Shown here one piece after another: positions 12,701 to 25,154 of a DNA stretch of 64,000 bases (positions are counted from its first letter, which is position 1; the number at the start of each line of letters is the position of its first letter). The stretch is from Priapulus caudatus (lineage: Eukaryota > Priapulida > Priapulimorpha > Priapulimorphida > Priapulidae). The DNA is taken from contig NW_014577789.1 of NCBI RefSeq assembly GCF_000485595.1, positions 23,616 to 87,615 on the forward strand. The letters run 5' to 3'. The translations under genes were made by a program, and so were the position numbers. Below the pieces are notes generated by a model, which was given only the letters and a program-made list of their open reading frames with translations, was not told the DNA's origin and ran no database searches.

Positions 12701-15700
12701 CCCTGTTTTGAATCGCTTCCAAGCACGATAAAAGTTTGCCAGCTGGCCAGGAATCCGATCGGTCAGAAGTTTGCCGTTCGAAGGACGATCCCAAGACGGC
12801 GTGTATTTACGTACCAGCGCATGCACTGAAGACAGTACACAAGTTAACCTGTCACTAACTGTACACCGACTCGGCTATCTATATATACAAGAACCCCAAT
12901 TACCGTCTATGGTGTGGTGCGATTTTACGCATTAATTAGTCGTACGGTAAAAATACACGCCCCCGACCCCCTAGTTTCCCCCCCCCCCTCCCCCTAGTTT
13001 TCCCCTCCCCTCCCTCCCCCCTGTTTGAATTTCATCCTGGGGAGAACCCTGATATGTATTCCAAATACTTTCATAGCACAAATGTATTATGAGTATGTCA
13101 ATGCCTTATGCATATATAGTAAACAATCAGTTACTATATATATTTCTATGGTTGAAACACACCAAGATGTTCTGAGTATGCTCTAGACTTACCTGTAATT
13201 GAAAGCTCTGCTCACATGCACGCCATACACAGTGCTACAGTACGTATCTAGTAACGACACACACCTTTCAATCGGCACTTGATTGTTTTGCGGTAACAAT
13301 TTTGGCGGCAATACAAGGGCGCCACATATTTTGACCCAGATTTCTACAACGGCTGAGGATAGCTACGATTCTACATGATACTGAGGGGGAGTCCATAAAA
13401 TAAAAGAGACATGGTTCGCACAGTCCTTGAAAAGTCTTTGAATTTGAGAGGAGTCCTTGAAATGTACTTAAATTTAGTAAATGTTGATTTTGTGCTTGAA
13501 AAGTTTTTGAATTTCATGAAAATGTCCTTGAATTTTTAGAAAGAATCCTTGCCTGTAATAAAAAGAAATTTTGTACCATCAATAATGTGCAAACCTCAAT
13601 AAAAATTGCGTTAAATGAGCTTAAAAAGCTATAGACACGATAGACAGTTAAATGATGATCACAAATTACAGTAAGTCATTAAATCAAGGTATGTTGTAGA
13701 GGTGACAGTGTAGAAGGGTTTATTAATGTGATCCAGGTAAGCTTTAGAGGTGACAGTGATTAAGAATGGGGTTATTATTAAATTAATCCAGGTATGTTTT
13801 GTTCTGTGTATGAATTCCGATAAAATGCCCGGTAAAATGTCCTTGAATTTCCGATAAAATGTCCTTGAAAAGTCCTTGAAAAGTCCTTGAAACATTTTTC
13901 AGTCCTGTATGAACCATGAGAGAGTATTCAATTTAAAAGGAATTACATGTTCTTTATTAAATAGTTTAGCTTGTCTTGTTCACTGTTTAACATCCGTATC
14001 GTTTGTATCGCGATATGGACGCTGCATATCGATTATCGTGTCATTGGCCACTGTATCATATATCGGTGATATATCGGTATATCGATATATCGGTGAATCG
14101 TTTCACCACTAGAGCTTTGACAGCTTGGTAGTAAGCAGCTCTTGTCTGTTTTCACTGCAGCTGTCTGGAGTTTAGCAGAGAGTTGATGACACCGGAACAA
14201 AATGTGAAACTCCGTGTATCGCGTCTCGTGGAGCATGGACAAGCTCTCGCCGCTGACATGGCGAGGTAATCATCATAAATGATATAATCACACAGTTCCA
14301 ACTCTACCCATTATTTCTAGGATGGTTATTGATATGTTGTATAACTATAGATCTTAAATATTTGAATGGTAGTTACTGTTATTCATATTGAACATTTGTT
14401 AATAGTCCACTTTTTCTATATCTGCAAAGTCTCTAGTCTGCAAGGATGGTGTGTATCTGGATGATATGCTTGATATTGCCATGATTTTGACCGTACCATT
14501 GATGCCAGGCTTTAAACGTGGAAGAAACCCTGGCTCTGCATCGCATATAATGTACATAACAAGATTCTTGCATGATTATGCACACCCGTCTTAGAATTAC
14601 CCTTCTACGTGGGTTCTTTAGTTTTCAGAGCTTGTGTTTTTTCCCAGTTTGAGCGTGCTGAAGGTTCACACTGTCACAGGAGGGCGCCTGCTTCACTTTG
14701 AAACACCTAAGCATCTAAACAAGAGCACTTCACTGCCAGGGTTGGAAGAGGAGGAGATTGACAGGTGACACACATGTTGCTCTATGCACCATACAGGCTT
14801 GCCTTCAGTGAATTCATTTCATACACTACGATTAATATCACTGTGATTCCTCTGCCAATTAAATAAGAATTTAATTTAGTAAATGACCTTTGCTGTCTGG
14901 GGCATTTATCTTGTTGTTGACAATGAGCATGAGCTTAGTGAATATGTGTATATTTGATTGATAAAATTAGCTTTCCTATAGGCACATGCCAGAAGTTTAA
15001 TTTAAAGATTATTATTAGCTATTCATTTCCAATATAATTTCTCATTTTAAAGAAGGAGTTTTCCTTTAAAAATGGAATTACTAAAAAGTAAGTTGCCCTT
15101 TATGTGAAACGTAATGAAATCAACATGGGAAGAATCTCGGTGGTAGTGAGAATAATGCCACTCCTCGTCAGGTTGATGTATAATAACAAGAAGGAACTGA
15201 GGGAAAATGGAAAGGTGGAGAAATCTGTGAACTTTGCTGACGAACGACACGAAGACCGGCGAAGCCAGCGCGCAGAAATCCCACCACGGCATCGACGCGA
15301 AGCGAAGGACGAGAGTGGTGATTGCAAGAGGAAGGATTCGAGGGGAGAGGCAGTGGAAAGAAGGGGCTCACTCGAACAGGGGCTAAAGAGCTCGCGTAAG
15401 AACCAGAGTCCCAGGCCCAGCTTCTCGTCCGACATGGAACTGGGAATGAGATCGAACAGGTAAGTCTCTCAGATCTGAACCTACCATGTAACAGCATGAT
15501 GTGTATGAGAGTAATTGCAGGTTGGTTAGAGAACGGTGGCAAGAGAAAGCGGCTGAACGAGCAAAGAGAGAGAATGAGAGAAAAGGAGGACGAGATGGGG
15601 GGAGAGAGAGAGAAAAAAAAAGAGGGAAACAGAGATAGTGAGCAAAGCGAGTCAGAGAATGAGAGACTGAGTGAGATAGAGAAATGGGGAGAGGGAAGGC

Positions 15701-16986
15701 AGGAGAGAGATGTAGAGAAAGAGAGAAAGGGGGAGAGAGGATAGTGAGAAAACGTACGAGGGAGTGCACAACAGGGGGAGAGAGATCAAGAGCGAAACTG
15801 AGAGCAAGAGAGTAAGAGGCAGTGAGGGAGACCAGGAGACAGAGAGCAGAGAGTTAGGTGTCACATGGGATGAATGTGTTTGTAGGTCAGATGTGCTCGG
15901 CAATGAGAAGCCATACTCCAGACAGCGAGCTTACAGTAACCCAGCAGAGGGAAGACGTGGAGCTAGAACACCTGGCGACTTCAGGTATCCACTGATACAT
16001 TTGTTACCCGGCCGCATCTCAACTGTCTCTTCTGATATCTGGCATCGTTTTATTGGTTAGCATTATGATAATTAGTTAAAAAGGTCATCTGTGGTTGGTG
16101 CTGGAATGGTGATGGTGGCTGTGGAATGCAATGTGGCTTCACCCCTCATTCATCTAAGCTGGGATTTCTGGTTTTTCGGTTCTCACCATGTTGTGCTGTC
16201 TTCCAGGGAGAAGGTCAGACATGACTCTGGTCGTGAGTCAGTGCCGAGAGACCGGAGAAGCGGTAGCATGGGAAAGATACAGGAAGGTCCGGGTGCAGGC
16301 AGGATCCAGGATAGGAGAACAACGAGACAAAATGTGGCAATACAGGTAAGAGGTGTGGTTGAATCTCAGCACTCGCACTTGGTAGTGGGTATCAAGTGAC
16401 AGACAATACGTGCTTTGTTATGGTAATTCACAGCGGCTACGTGTAATCGTCTATGATCTATGACTATACTGTTGCATTGATTGTAGGCGATAATGCAAAG
16501 GAACAGAGAGCTTGAGAGACAAGAAGAAGATGACCAGGAATCGACAATGCAGCAGCCACCACAGCAGCAACAGCAACAGCTGCCAAACAAAGCTTTAGAT
16601 TTCCCTCCACTTCCCACAGCCGCGATGCCTGCATTCCCGTCACACCAGACCAGCACTACACCAGAGGATGACATTCTGCAGAGACTTCTTGAAGCACAGC
16701 TTCAGGAACCTCCCCCGCCATTTCCTGCCATGTCAACTGGCTTCTCAATGACTAATCATCCCACCATGCCTCCCGTACAACCCCATCTGCCTCCCCCGGC
16801 TGCACACATGTGTCCAAGGCAGCCTCATCCACAAGGCCAGCCCCGGCCCATCATGTCACAGTCAACATCTCATCCTCCTCCGTCGGTACCTCAGCATTTC
16901 CCACCAACTTCTCATTTCACAAACTCCATGCCCCCGCCTCAACACCTGCAGATTCCCAACCTGCCACAGTTCCTTCAACATCCCCA

Positions 16987-17017
<31 letters not shown>

Positions 17018-19326
17018 CAACAACAACAGCAGCAGCAGCAGCAACAGCAGAAGAACTCCCCTCAGCGGTCTCAGCCACTACCTGTAGGCAGCAATACAAA
17101 CATGCCCCCACCAGAGGTACTGCACTCCTCACCTCGTCTCGGACCCATCGGCACCCCGTCTCCACGAAACTCTCCGATTGGATATCGGTTGGAGGGACCA
17201 CCGAATCACAACCGGGCTAGTTTTCACAACAACGCCGTCTCCGCACGTCTGATGGATGCGTTTCCGGGTCAGCAGCATGCGATTGGAAGAGGGTTAGCCA
17301 GATCTGCCGGCTACATCCGTCCGCCAAGCGGCAGTGGCTACCACTGGCCAGCATCGGAGAGTCACGCAGGGATAGGGTCGTCGATGGACGCACATATCGT
17401 AGGCCTGGGGTCGGCGATGGAGGCGCACGGGATGGGTCACGTGATGGAGGGACGGCGGATCATAGCGGGCATGGACGCACGGGGCGTCGGCGCTGAGCAC
17501 AGATGTGAGCAGGTGGAATTTGATGCAGATTATCCCCTCGATGCTGTCCTGAGAGAACCACGACAGGTAAGACCACTGACCAGTCCTGTTAACCCTAGCT
17601 GATGAACACTGTTGCAGTTAAGAGTTGTATTTATATATCTATATCTATTCCCTCTGACCGGCAGACTGATTCATCTTCATAGAATGTTTGGAATTTCAGG
17701 CACGGTCACTTGCCCTAACAAACAGAAAACATCAGATTATTGTAGTTGTTTAGACCTGTTATTGTGAGTCTCTAGTGGTGATAGTGACGGTGTTTGTTAT
17801 CATCGCAGGAGCTTGCTGCAATCTCACCGCTACAGGGATTCCAAGACTTCAGTGTAAGTTGAAGATGAGAGAGCCTTACGAGTCTCTAGTTCCTAGAAGA
17901 CAAGCTTTCTCTGTCACCATAGTTACAGGCTGTCTTTAGAGAAGGCGTAGCACCTATTATAGCCTCTTTTACCATGCTTATCTCAGCATTGTGAAAATAG
18001 TATTGGGTATAATAACATCCGTGTCTCCTGCCTACATTCTGATACATGTTTAATACGTATAACAGACAAGTAATGTGTCAGTATGTCCCAGAATGTACCC
18101 CTGCTGAATAAATGAAGAGGCAGAAGTTATCCGTTCAACGTTAGCATTAATTTAATTGATCATCTGTTTCCTTGACAGACCTTTGAACTTTGTTATCCGT
18201 AATCGATTAATGCCTCATATATCTTTAATGGGTAAGAATGTAGTGTGAATAGAATTATGCTGATGTGGTTAAAATGTTGTTAAGTGTTGTGCTTGTGCTT
18301 CTCTTTCAGCAGCAAGAGGATTCAAGCTATTGTGACTTGGTTCATATGGGGAGAGAGTCAGCAGAAAGTAATAGGTCAGTAATAGTGAGGAGGTTAATGT
18401 GTGGAAAGATATATTCTGTTGTGCATCTATCACATCTGTTGACATGATCAGCATTTGTTACACACATATACTACTACCTGTGCTGGAAATGTGCAGGACC
18501 AATTCGATTGTGGTTAATGTCCTGTGAATACGCAATCACTTTAACTTACTATCTCGTTTTTTATAGCTCCATGTTTGGCATGAGGGATGTACAGAGAAGT
18601 GTGGAACCGGCTTCTAACACTTACTCGTTGTTCAACTCCCCATGGTCCATGGGGCTGTCTGGAGTTTCTAAACAAGGTATTGTGCATTGCGCAAACTGCT
18701 TTTGATGCTGTAACCACATACAGTTTTACTAGTTCATAGTTTATCAGTTTTCATAGCTATGAGCAACTAGTGTTTCATGCTCGTAGGCATTTCCTGATAC
18801 CCCCCCCCCCATCAATACATGTCTGACTGCATGCTTTCATGTGCAGCAGACACAAGCAGGAGTCCAGCCGCTGGCGCATCTGGGCAGTCCTGGCCAGCAT
18901 CGAGTGCAGGCGCCAACAGTCAGGATAAGTCTCCACCAAGCAACGTCCAGGTAAGGCAAATATTAACATCTAGATGTACTCCATGTATCGTGTGCGGCAT
19001 AGTGCGGCCTAGGCCTACCCACCAAACGCATACACCTCTAAATTTGCTCATCAACTTCCTCATGCTTCGTTGCTTTACCTTCTACCCCTCCTATACTTTT
19101 ATCGTATATGAATTTTTCTGCTGCTGATTTCAGCTGTATGTTCCTACTACGTGTACTAAGAATTCTGCTAAGAAGCCGTGTTGTGTGAACCTGTGAATCG
19201 GACTTCTAACTGTAGCATATCTAACGTGGAATTTTGTCTACATTACAGTCGCTGTGGTCCACGCCAGGTCCGTCTCCCCTGGAAAAGTTGCTGCTGCAGC
19301 AGCGACAGGACCTGGTACCACACTGA
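3758..19326 (+). CDS. SMG7: SMG7, nonsense-mediated mRNA decay adaptor (EST1 family)
   Basis: SMG7 binds phosphorylated UPF1 through an N-terminal 14-3-3-like TPR fold and recruits decay factors; it acts in the cytoplasm. Coding exons: 3758-3930, 4476-4625, 5198-5330, 7019-7088, 7290-7457, 8637-8790, 9851-9936, 10734-10828, 11123-11258, 11433-11589, 11908-11981, 12177-12325, 14161-14265, 14648-14764, 15172-15459, 15886-15984, 16207-16345, 16487-17566, 17809-17853, 18310-18374, 18567-18676, 18847-18950, 19249-19326. Diagnostic words are LEYALDKKVEQDL and AFKNQI (exons 2-3), CQHCLVHLGDLARYR and SYYRHAAQLVP (exon 5), RQNVAIQ (exon 17) and the C-terminal LWSTPGPSPLEKLLLQQ. The product is about 1257 residues, slightly longer than vertebrate forms; residues after about 600 are low-complexity, with 22 glutamines in exon 18. 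All phases agree except exon 11 to 12, where one base is in excess. The start at 3758 gives a divergent first exon before the conserved core, so exon 1 is the least certain part. Confidence 0.93.
7558..8380. mobile_element. MITE with CAGTGTTTCCCCT ends and 5-bp target duplication
   Basis: The ends CAGTGTTTCCCCT and AGGGGAAACACTG are perfect 13-bp inverted repeats. The flanks are AAGAT on both sides (7553-7557 and 8381-8385), a 5-bp target duplication. The element lies in SMG7 intron 5. CAGTG-type ends recall hAT elements; most make 8-bp duplications, and the 5-bp length would suit the hAT5 group, which I offer only as inference. No transposase frame is seen. Confidence 0.8.
9232..9782. mobile_element. 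CATGGTTCGTACAG element, copy 1, with 5-bp target duplication
   Basis: The ends are CATGGTTCGTACAG and, inverted, CTGTACGAACCATG, flanked by AATAA on both sides (9227-9231 and 9783-9787). The terminal regions contain multiple GTCCTTGAAAAG and CTTGAATTT words. A second copy with its own target duplication lies at 13410-13918. Both sit in SMG7 introns (6 and 12). It is non-coding and therefore non-autonomous. Confidence 0.85.
12606..13051. mobile_element. MITE with CAGGGTTCTCCC ends and 5-bp target duplication
   Basis: The left end CAGGGTTCTCCC and right end GGGGAGAACCCTG are inverted, flanked by ATATG on both sides (12601-12605 and 13052-13056). The interior has GC palindromes (GGGGCGCGCGCGCCCC) and C-rich tracts. 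It sits in SMG7 intron 12. Its end type resembles the element at 7558. Confidence 0.8.
13410..13918. mobile_element. CATGGTTCGTACAG element, copy 2, with 5-bp target duplication
   Basis: This is the same family as 9232-9782, with a CATGGTTCGCACAG left end and a CTGTATGAACCATG right end. It is flanked by AGAGA on both sides (13405-13409 and 13919-13923). Interior blocks match copy 1 in order with small deletions, so the two copies are independent insertions of one family. Confidence 0.85.
15521..15800 (+). repeat. Purine-rich GA tract in SMG7 intron 15
   Basis: A GAGAGA/GAAAGA-rich tract lies between SMG7 exons 15 and 16. It gives long shadow frames full of E, R and K. An acceptor-like site at 15520 exists, but using it leads to a stop in frame, whereas direct splicing from 15459 to 15886 keeps phase. 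I therefore treat it as intronic. It may act as a purine-rich splicing enhancer, which is inference. Confidence 0.6.
16985..17050 (+). repeat. CAG/CAA repeat coding 22 glutamines in SMG7
   Basis: Twenty-two consecutive glutamine codons, CAG-rich at both ends and CAA-rich in the middle, lie inside the large SMG7 exon 18. The surrounding segment is rich in proline, glutamine and histidine. The length is likely to vary between individuals. Confidence 0.9.
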
Positions 19327-19932
19327 ACACAGCACTGACTCATGTTGGACTGAGCTTGTGAGTAATCTGCAGAGCAAGGCTGCACTAGCCTGGATGTTCT
19401 CTGCATCGGATCCACTCCTGCCGCCGTAGAAACAACCATTTCTGCAACAACTCGGCTGCCAGGAAATCGCGCAGGAGTTCTGCAGCGGCGTTTTGCCGTA
19501 GTTGCCGTGTGTCGCTTGTGGCGACTGTTGTTGGCAGGCAGTGGGATCAGTATTGTGGCAATGTGAGATTGCTGGGATATATAATATTGCTGTGGTGACG
19601 TTGTTTTTACCATTATTATCCGTACTAATCTAGAGGATACGAGCAATTATTCTACATGACCCGCAATGTCGTTAACGTTGCTACGGGTCTGTATGAGGAG
19701 TTTGACGTATGGGAAATGACATTACCAGGAGATATACACAGTTTCCAGTAGATGGGAGGTGAGACATTTGCCAGCTCCCTTGATGAGCGGCAGCTCCCTC
19801 GTGTGAGAGAAAGAGAGACTAAAATGTGTTGATGGTAGGCCGCTGTACTGGCTAGAAGTTCTTCAAATGGTAGGAGTTTTCTCTTGTAGAAAAAAAGATC
19901 AGGATGATGTGTGTGCATTAAATGTGTGCGTC

Positions 19933-19938
19933 AATAAA
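19933..19938 (+). promoter_or_regulatory. Putative SMG7 polyadenylation signal AATAAA
   Basis: This is a canonical AATAAA hexamer about 600 bp after the SMG7 stop codon. Another lies at 20410, but it is inside a perfect hairpin. Transcript ends were not available. Confidence 0.45.
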
Positions 19939-20098
19939 AGTGCTGCTAGAGCACTGGGAAAAGTTCATATTTCTGCCAAATTTGGCTTGTCTCCACACAT
20001 CAGGGGTCACCAATGTGCAGAAATTGTGTGCCTAGTGTTACGCACTGCGTACACCCATGCAAATATTTTGTACCGTATCTTTTAATTCCATTCATACT

Positions 20099-20138
<40 letters not shown>

Positions 20139-20400
20139 ATGGTCTTCATCTCCTTGTAGAGAGGTAGAGAGGTAACTACTGCAACTACTACTCAAAGGTT
20201 TTGTTTAGCACATTGTTTCATGGAAAGTGATTAGAATTAAAAGAGTAAAAGTGCAAAATGGGCCCCAGTGCCATTGTAAGATCTGCCCAGACTGTGTAAG
20301 ACGCCATAAGGAATAGTAGCAGGGGACCTCAGGGCGTTGCTGTGCAATGTTGTGCCCTGGTCCCCTACTGAGGTGGCAGTGGCATGTTTGTGTTAATCAT

Positions 20401-20445
20401 ATCAGGAGTTAATAAAGACAAAATTTGTCTTTATTAACTCCTGAT
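20401..20445. repeat. Perfect 22-bp inverted repeat with 1-nt spacer
   Basis: The left arm begins ATCAGGAGTTAATAAAGAC and the right arm is its exact reverse complement, with a single A between them. The only spacer is one base, so it would extrude as a cruciform or fold as a near loop-less hairpin. No host coding sequence overlaps it. Confidence 0.9.
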
Positions 20446-20733
20446 CATATGTAGTGCCCCCCCACGATGCCCGATGCTAAACCAGTGCTGAATCCGGATT
20501 AAATTATTATTTGCTCTTTTTGTATTTTACAAATCAGACCGATGTGAAACCACTTGCATTTTTCACGTGCTAGTCGCTGGTAGCAGAAGAATGCAGTAGC
20601 ATATAGTAAATACTGCACATGCATCTCCTTATGGTAGGAATATGCCAACTCACTCATTGTGGTCAGACACAATACTCACTGGTCAGCTTACACAAAACAC
20701 AGTGAGCAGGATAACAAGCATGCAGTGGTTGTG

Positions 20734-20785
<52 letters not shown>

Positions 20786-21502
20786 TGTAGAAACCATGCC
20801 GTGGTCAGTGCACACTGGTTGTAGTGGTTATCGTGCACTACTCAAGTAATTAACATGAGGAAGCTTTCATATGGTCACGTTTGGCAATCAATGAACCATA
20901 TAGTCGTAGTACCACATGTGTGACTACCGCTAAAGGTACTGCATAACGAAAGTCAATTGCTGTTACGCTCGGTTGCAAGGAAGATGTTCTACATAGAACA
21001 AGCTGGCACATATGTTCGGACACATGCCCGGTGTTGGAAACACTGCAAAATCTGTATAGCACATACACGAGTACATGGTCAATGGAGTGTGCACGGTGTG
21101 GCTAATTTTCTTATGAGGCCAAAAAACGACTGTATGTACTATTGCGGTTGTTATTGTAACGTGGTTTATCATCGGAGAAGGTAGTGTGCATTAGTCTAAG
21201 AGGGAGGTGTGTGCGTACGCGCGTGCGTGTGTGGGTGCGTGTACACGTGTTTGAACGAGCTTGACCAAATGATTAAAGTTAATTGTATTTTATAATACCG
21301 TGTTTCACTGGGGCACTTTAATAGATGCAAATTATTAAAACCTGTCTCATTGACTGACCCTGACTCCTTGTGTTTTTCGGCTTTTGCAAGTATATTTTAA
21401 TAAATTTCACTAGCTGCTTGCTATGTTGGCTTCTTGTTAGTTTGTGGCATACAGTGCCTTATCTGCGGCACAGGTGGCATAACGGTTAGCTGGCGCAACA
21501 TA

Positions 21503-22243
21503 AGCCGCGTTCACACGTAGCAAGAAATACGGTATTTAGCGTTCACACGAGGCAAAATGCGCGGTCCAAGAAATACGGTATCTAAAAGATCCGGTATTTG
21601 ATGTAAATACGCGGTTTCCCAGACCCCGATTAATTTGCCGTGCTTGAGAAATACCGGATCTCTTGGACCGCGCATTTCCTCGTGTGAACGCTAAATACCG
21701 TATTTCTGAAGCCGCGTATTTTATAGACTTGTCCGTGCTCGACAGTTCCAGTGTAATGCGAGTGGAACTCTCGAGCGCGGACCAGTCTACGTATTTTATC
21801 GACAGTTGGTGCGCATTGCATTGTTGATTTCGCATTGTTCGCTTGATTGTTACGAAAGCAGCTCGCAGCTCGCAAATACCGTATTTCTGGAGCCGCGAAT
21901 CAGCGTGTGAACGCTCGGCCGCGTATTTGTCTCAGATTCGGTATTTCGCAAATACCGTATTTCTGGAGCCGCGAATCAGCGTGTGAACGCTCGGCCGCGT
22001 ATTTGTCTCAGATTCGGTATTTCGCAAATACCATATTTCATAAATACGAGGTCTCGTGTGAACGAGGCTTATAGCCTCGTTATTCGGAAATTATCGGTTA
22101 TTCCTAGCAAATTATTCGGGGTCTGGGAAGTCGCGTATTTACATGAAATACCGGATCTGTTTAGATACCGTATTTCTTGGACCGCGCATTTTGCCTCGTG
22201 TGAACGCTAAATACCGGATTTCTTGCTACGTGTGAACGCGGCT
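21503..22243. mobile_element. Foldback element, AGCCGCGTTCACACG family, copy 1
   Basis: The ends AGCCGCGTTCACACG and CGTGTGAACGCGGCT are inverted, and the arms stay complementary for over 100 bp. The interior repeats the words AAATACCG and its complement CGGTATTT, GTTCACACG and GGACCGCGCATTT in both orientations. The flanks are ATA on both sides, a possible 3-bp target duplication. There is no coding capacity. A second copy lies in RGS intron 2. Confidence 0.85.
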
Positions 22244-22410
22244 ATAGTTGCAAGTACCCAGAACATGAATGTCTATATTCACATTCTTTTATATTTAATT
22301 TAATTCTCATGTCATGTTAATTATTTAGCTATTTCAATATCGATAACCTTTGTTTTAATGCCAATATTTCGTGAAAAAAATAGTTGTCCATTCGGTTACG
22401 TTCGGTTACG

Positions 22411-22416
22411 TTTATT
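22411..22416 (-). promoter_or_regulatory. Putative RGS polyadenylation signal
   Basis: AATAAA on the minus strand about 415 bp beyond the RGS stop codon. It is the nearest canonical hexamer that I noticed, with no transcript support. Confidence 0.35.
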
Positions 22417-22830
22417 TCACCCCTGCATAATCATGAAGCCTTGGTAATCAACTAAAATATTTGAAATCAAAGATGGAAGAATTGACACATACACGTATTT
22501 GTTTTGTTAGAATGTATAAGTACACCGTATACGTTTGCAGGACGATTTTACGTCTTTAAATATAATGCATACAATAATCAAATTTAAAGTTTCCCCTCCG
22601 CTGTAACATATTACACTGCCGTAGTAACACAACTTTTGTAAAAACGTACTACGAAACTAAAAAGTAAAATTAATATTTTAATGCCTAAATACACCTCACT
22701 ACCTACCTGAGTCCGAAAGAATACATCTACCCTGGTAATACTAATAGTGGTATAGACACTACAAGCAATTAAGGTATATGAGTGACTAGGTTTAACATAT
22801 CATTTAAAAACGGTACCAAACGTTATAACG

Positions 22831-24127
22831 TTAGGGGGTTTCTCCCTGAGAGTCCTTGCTGTCTTTAATGAGTTCCAAGTAGAGAGGAGACTTGAGAAAG
22901 CGTCCGTACGAATCCTTCTCCATTAGACCTTGTATGCGGTGTTGCGCCGGATCAAACGTAGAGGGCGTTGGTGTTGCTAGAGCGCTTATCGTGGCGATGC
23001 GAGTTTTTGAGTCCAGATTTACCTGCGGCAGCACAGTAGATCAAACGGTCACGAGTTATGTGATCGCCGGTGTTGCTATCGAGATTGCCCGGCAAGTTCC
23101 CCTAACAGAGAGGAGGGAAGGGTCCCCCGATCGAGAAAAATAGGCTCCCGACGGGGAGCTAAGGTCCCGACGGGGGGGGGCTATTGTTCCGACGGGGGTC
23201 TAATGTTCCGACGGGGGCTAAACTCACATTGCGAGTAGGTGACCGAATGCTAAGGCTTCGAAATTCCAAGTTTTGAAATGGTATCTTCGGGGTATTAACA
23301 GGAAATATTTGTCTGCTATATATCTGTTAATACATTGTAATATGTCGAATTCTTGTAAATCAGCCCTTCATCCTGCTAACCACTTCCATAAGTTACTGCA
23401 ACTAGCGCGGCGCTATACGGATAAGAAGCGACTGAGAAAAAATTCTGGATGTAGCCCCCCTCTCTGGCGCTACCCCTGCTGTTATTGCTCTCTAAATAAA
23501 AAATTTGCCAAGTGATCCAAGAATAAGTTTAGACCCATTATATATCAAAATATATATCCATGAAATTGTGCATATTGCGTACTAAAAACATCGCTAAATA
23601 AAAGTGGTGACACTCGACACTGACCTCATCGAGTCATAAGCAAGGATTTCAAATAGTCTTCTTGCCAGTTCTCGTATGATTCCGACCACTATACCTATTC
23701 TTACGATAATCGACAAAATTCTAGATAAATCGGGTGAAATGTTGGCAGAGCACTTACTTCCCGTGGTGCTTGAATCGCCACGTAATCAGCATAGATTTTC
23801 TTTGCACGTGAGTTGAGTTTTCCAGGTCTCAGGTGGCTAAACTCTTCACACGCAATCCAGAATTCTAGATTCTCCTCGGAGAATTCGGATTTCAGGAAAG
23901 CCATGAATAGTGAGAGTCCATCTGTCAAATATTAACACGAATTCATGCCACGAAAGGGACGCCTAGCGAAAAAGCCGGACCACTGTTAATACATTTTATA
24001 TAAAACTACATCGACATCGAGTCTTGATAATACACACGTAGACCGGCCAATTGTAGATGAAACAGTTGTATTGTGGCATCAATACGTAGTAAATAAAATA
24101 GCCGCTATAAGAAGCTGCCTATATTAA

Positions 24128-24172
<45 letters not shown>

Positions 24173-25098
24173 CAGTAATCAATATATAGTGTGGTAGCGC
24201 AGCCTGCTCTGTTATGTTGTGTTCACGCCATAACACATCGTCACATGTGGCCTCTCTGTTTTCAACAATGATATACTCAGAATACACCCATTCGATATAG
24301 ACAGGTTCTGTATTCATGGAACAACGTTGATATAAATGAGTGTCTGAAATGTCAGAATATGTATAAATGTCCACGATAATCACGTGGATAAAAAATCTAA
24401 TCCCACGTAGCTTTATAATATTCGCTAAACGATTTGATTAGATTTATTGGCTCGTGCTTGTTGGAGGTGCAACTAGTCAGACACATTACTATTTGATGTG
24501 CGAAGAACTCTCATGAAGGGGTGGGACTGAACCATTTTACGTATCTGGGAACCGGGAAATACCGGATGAATTTTTCGTTATTCGGCACTAGAAGTCAACC
24601 GGGACGCGGGAAAGCTGCCATTGCGATTTTGCTACCAACCGCGAAGCTGCCAACCGCGAACTGGGGAAAGACATAATATCTATGGAAGTCTCTTCTCCCC
24701 CCCCCTCTATTATCAATGGAAGAGTGGTATGCATGAACGTCAAGACCAACGTCGGATAGCGACAGCGTCGTGCAGATAAATCTCTGCATGCATGGTTCAT
24801 AACTCACATTTGTCATGTAGGAGAGTGTCGAATCTGTCTGCCCATGAGAGAGCTGTAGCTTGTGTGGGTCGCACCGATTTCTCGCCCTGCGGTCTACCGG
24901 ATGACCCGTGCAGGGCGCTCACCGTGTGGCGCCTGCGCAATGCCTTGAACTTCGACTTTATATCCTTCGTTCTGCGGCGATGTGACACATAAAAATACCA
25001 AAGAAAACCATATGTTATCTCGGATGTACTCTTTTTCTCTCTTTCCCCCATCTCTCTAGCTATCGATCTATCAATTAAGCTATCTATCTTTCTTTCTT

Positions 25099-25154
<56 letters not shown>

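Larger units (their letters stand above)
19327..21502. other. SMG7 3' region and intergenic sequence
   Basis: After the SMG7 stop there is no further coding exon that I can recognise. The interval holds a poly(A) signal at 19933, a TA run at 20104-20134, a perfect hairpin at 20401-20445 and a GTGC/TGTG run at 20728-20786. Confidence 0.6.

Noticed and set aside
15496-15744. Glu/Arg-rich frame as an extra SMG7 exon
   Set aside because: It ends in stops in every usable phase, whereas joining 15459 to 15886 keeps the frame.
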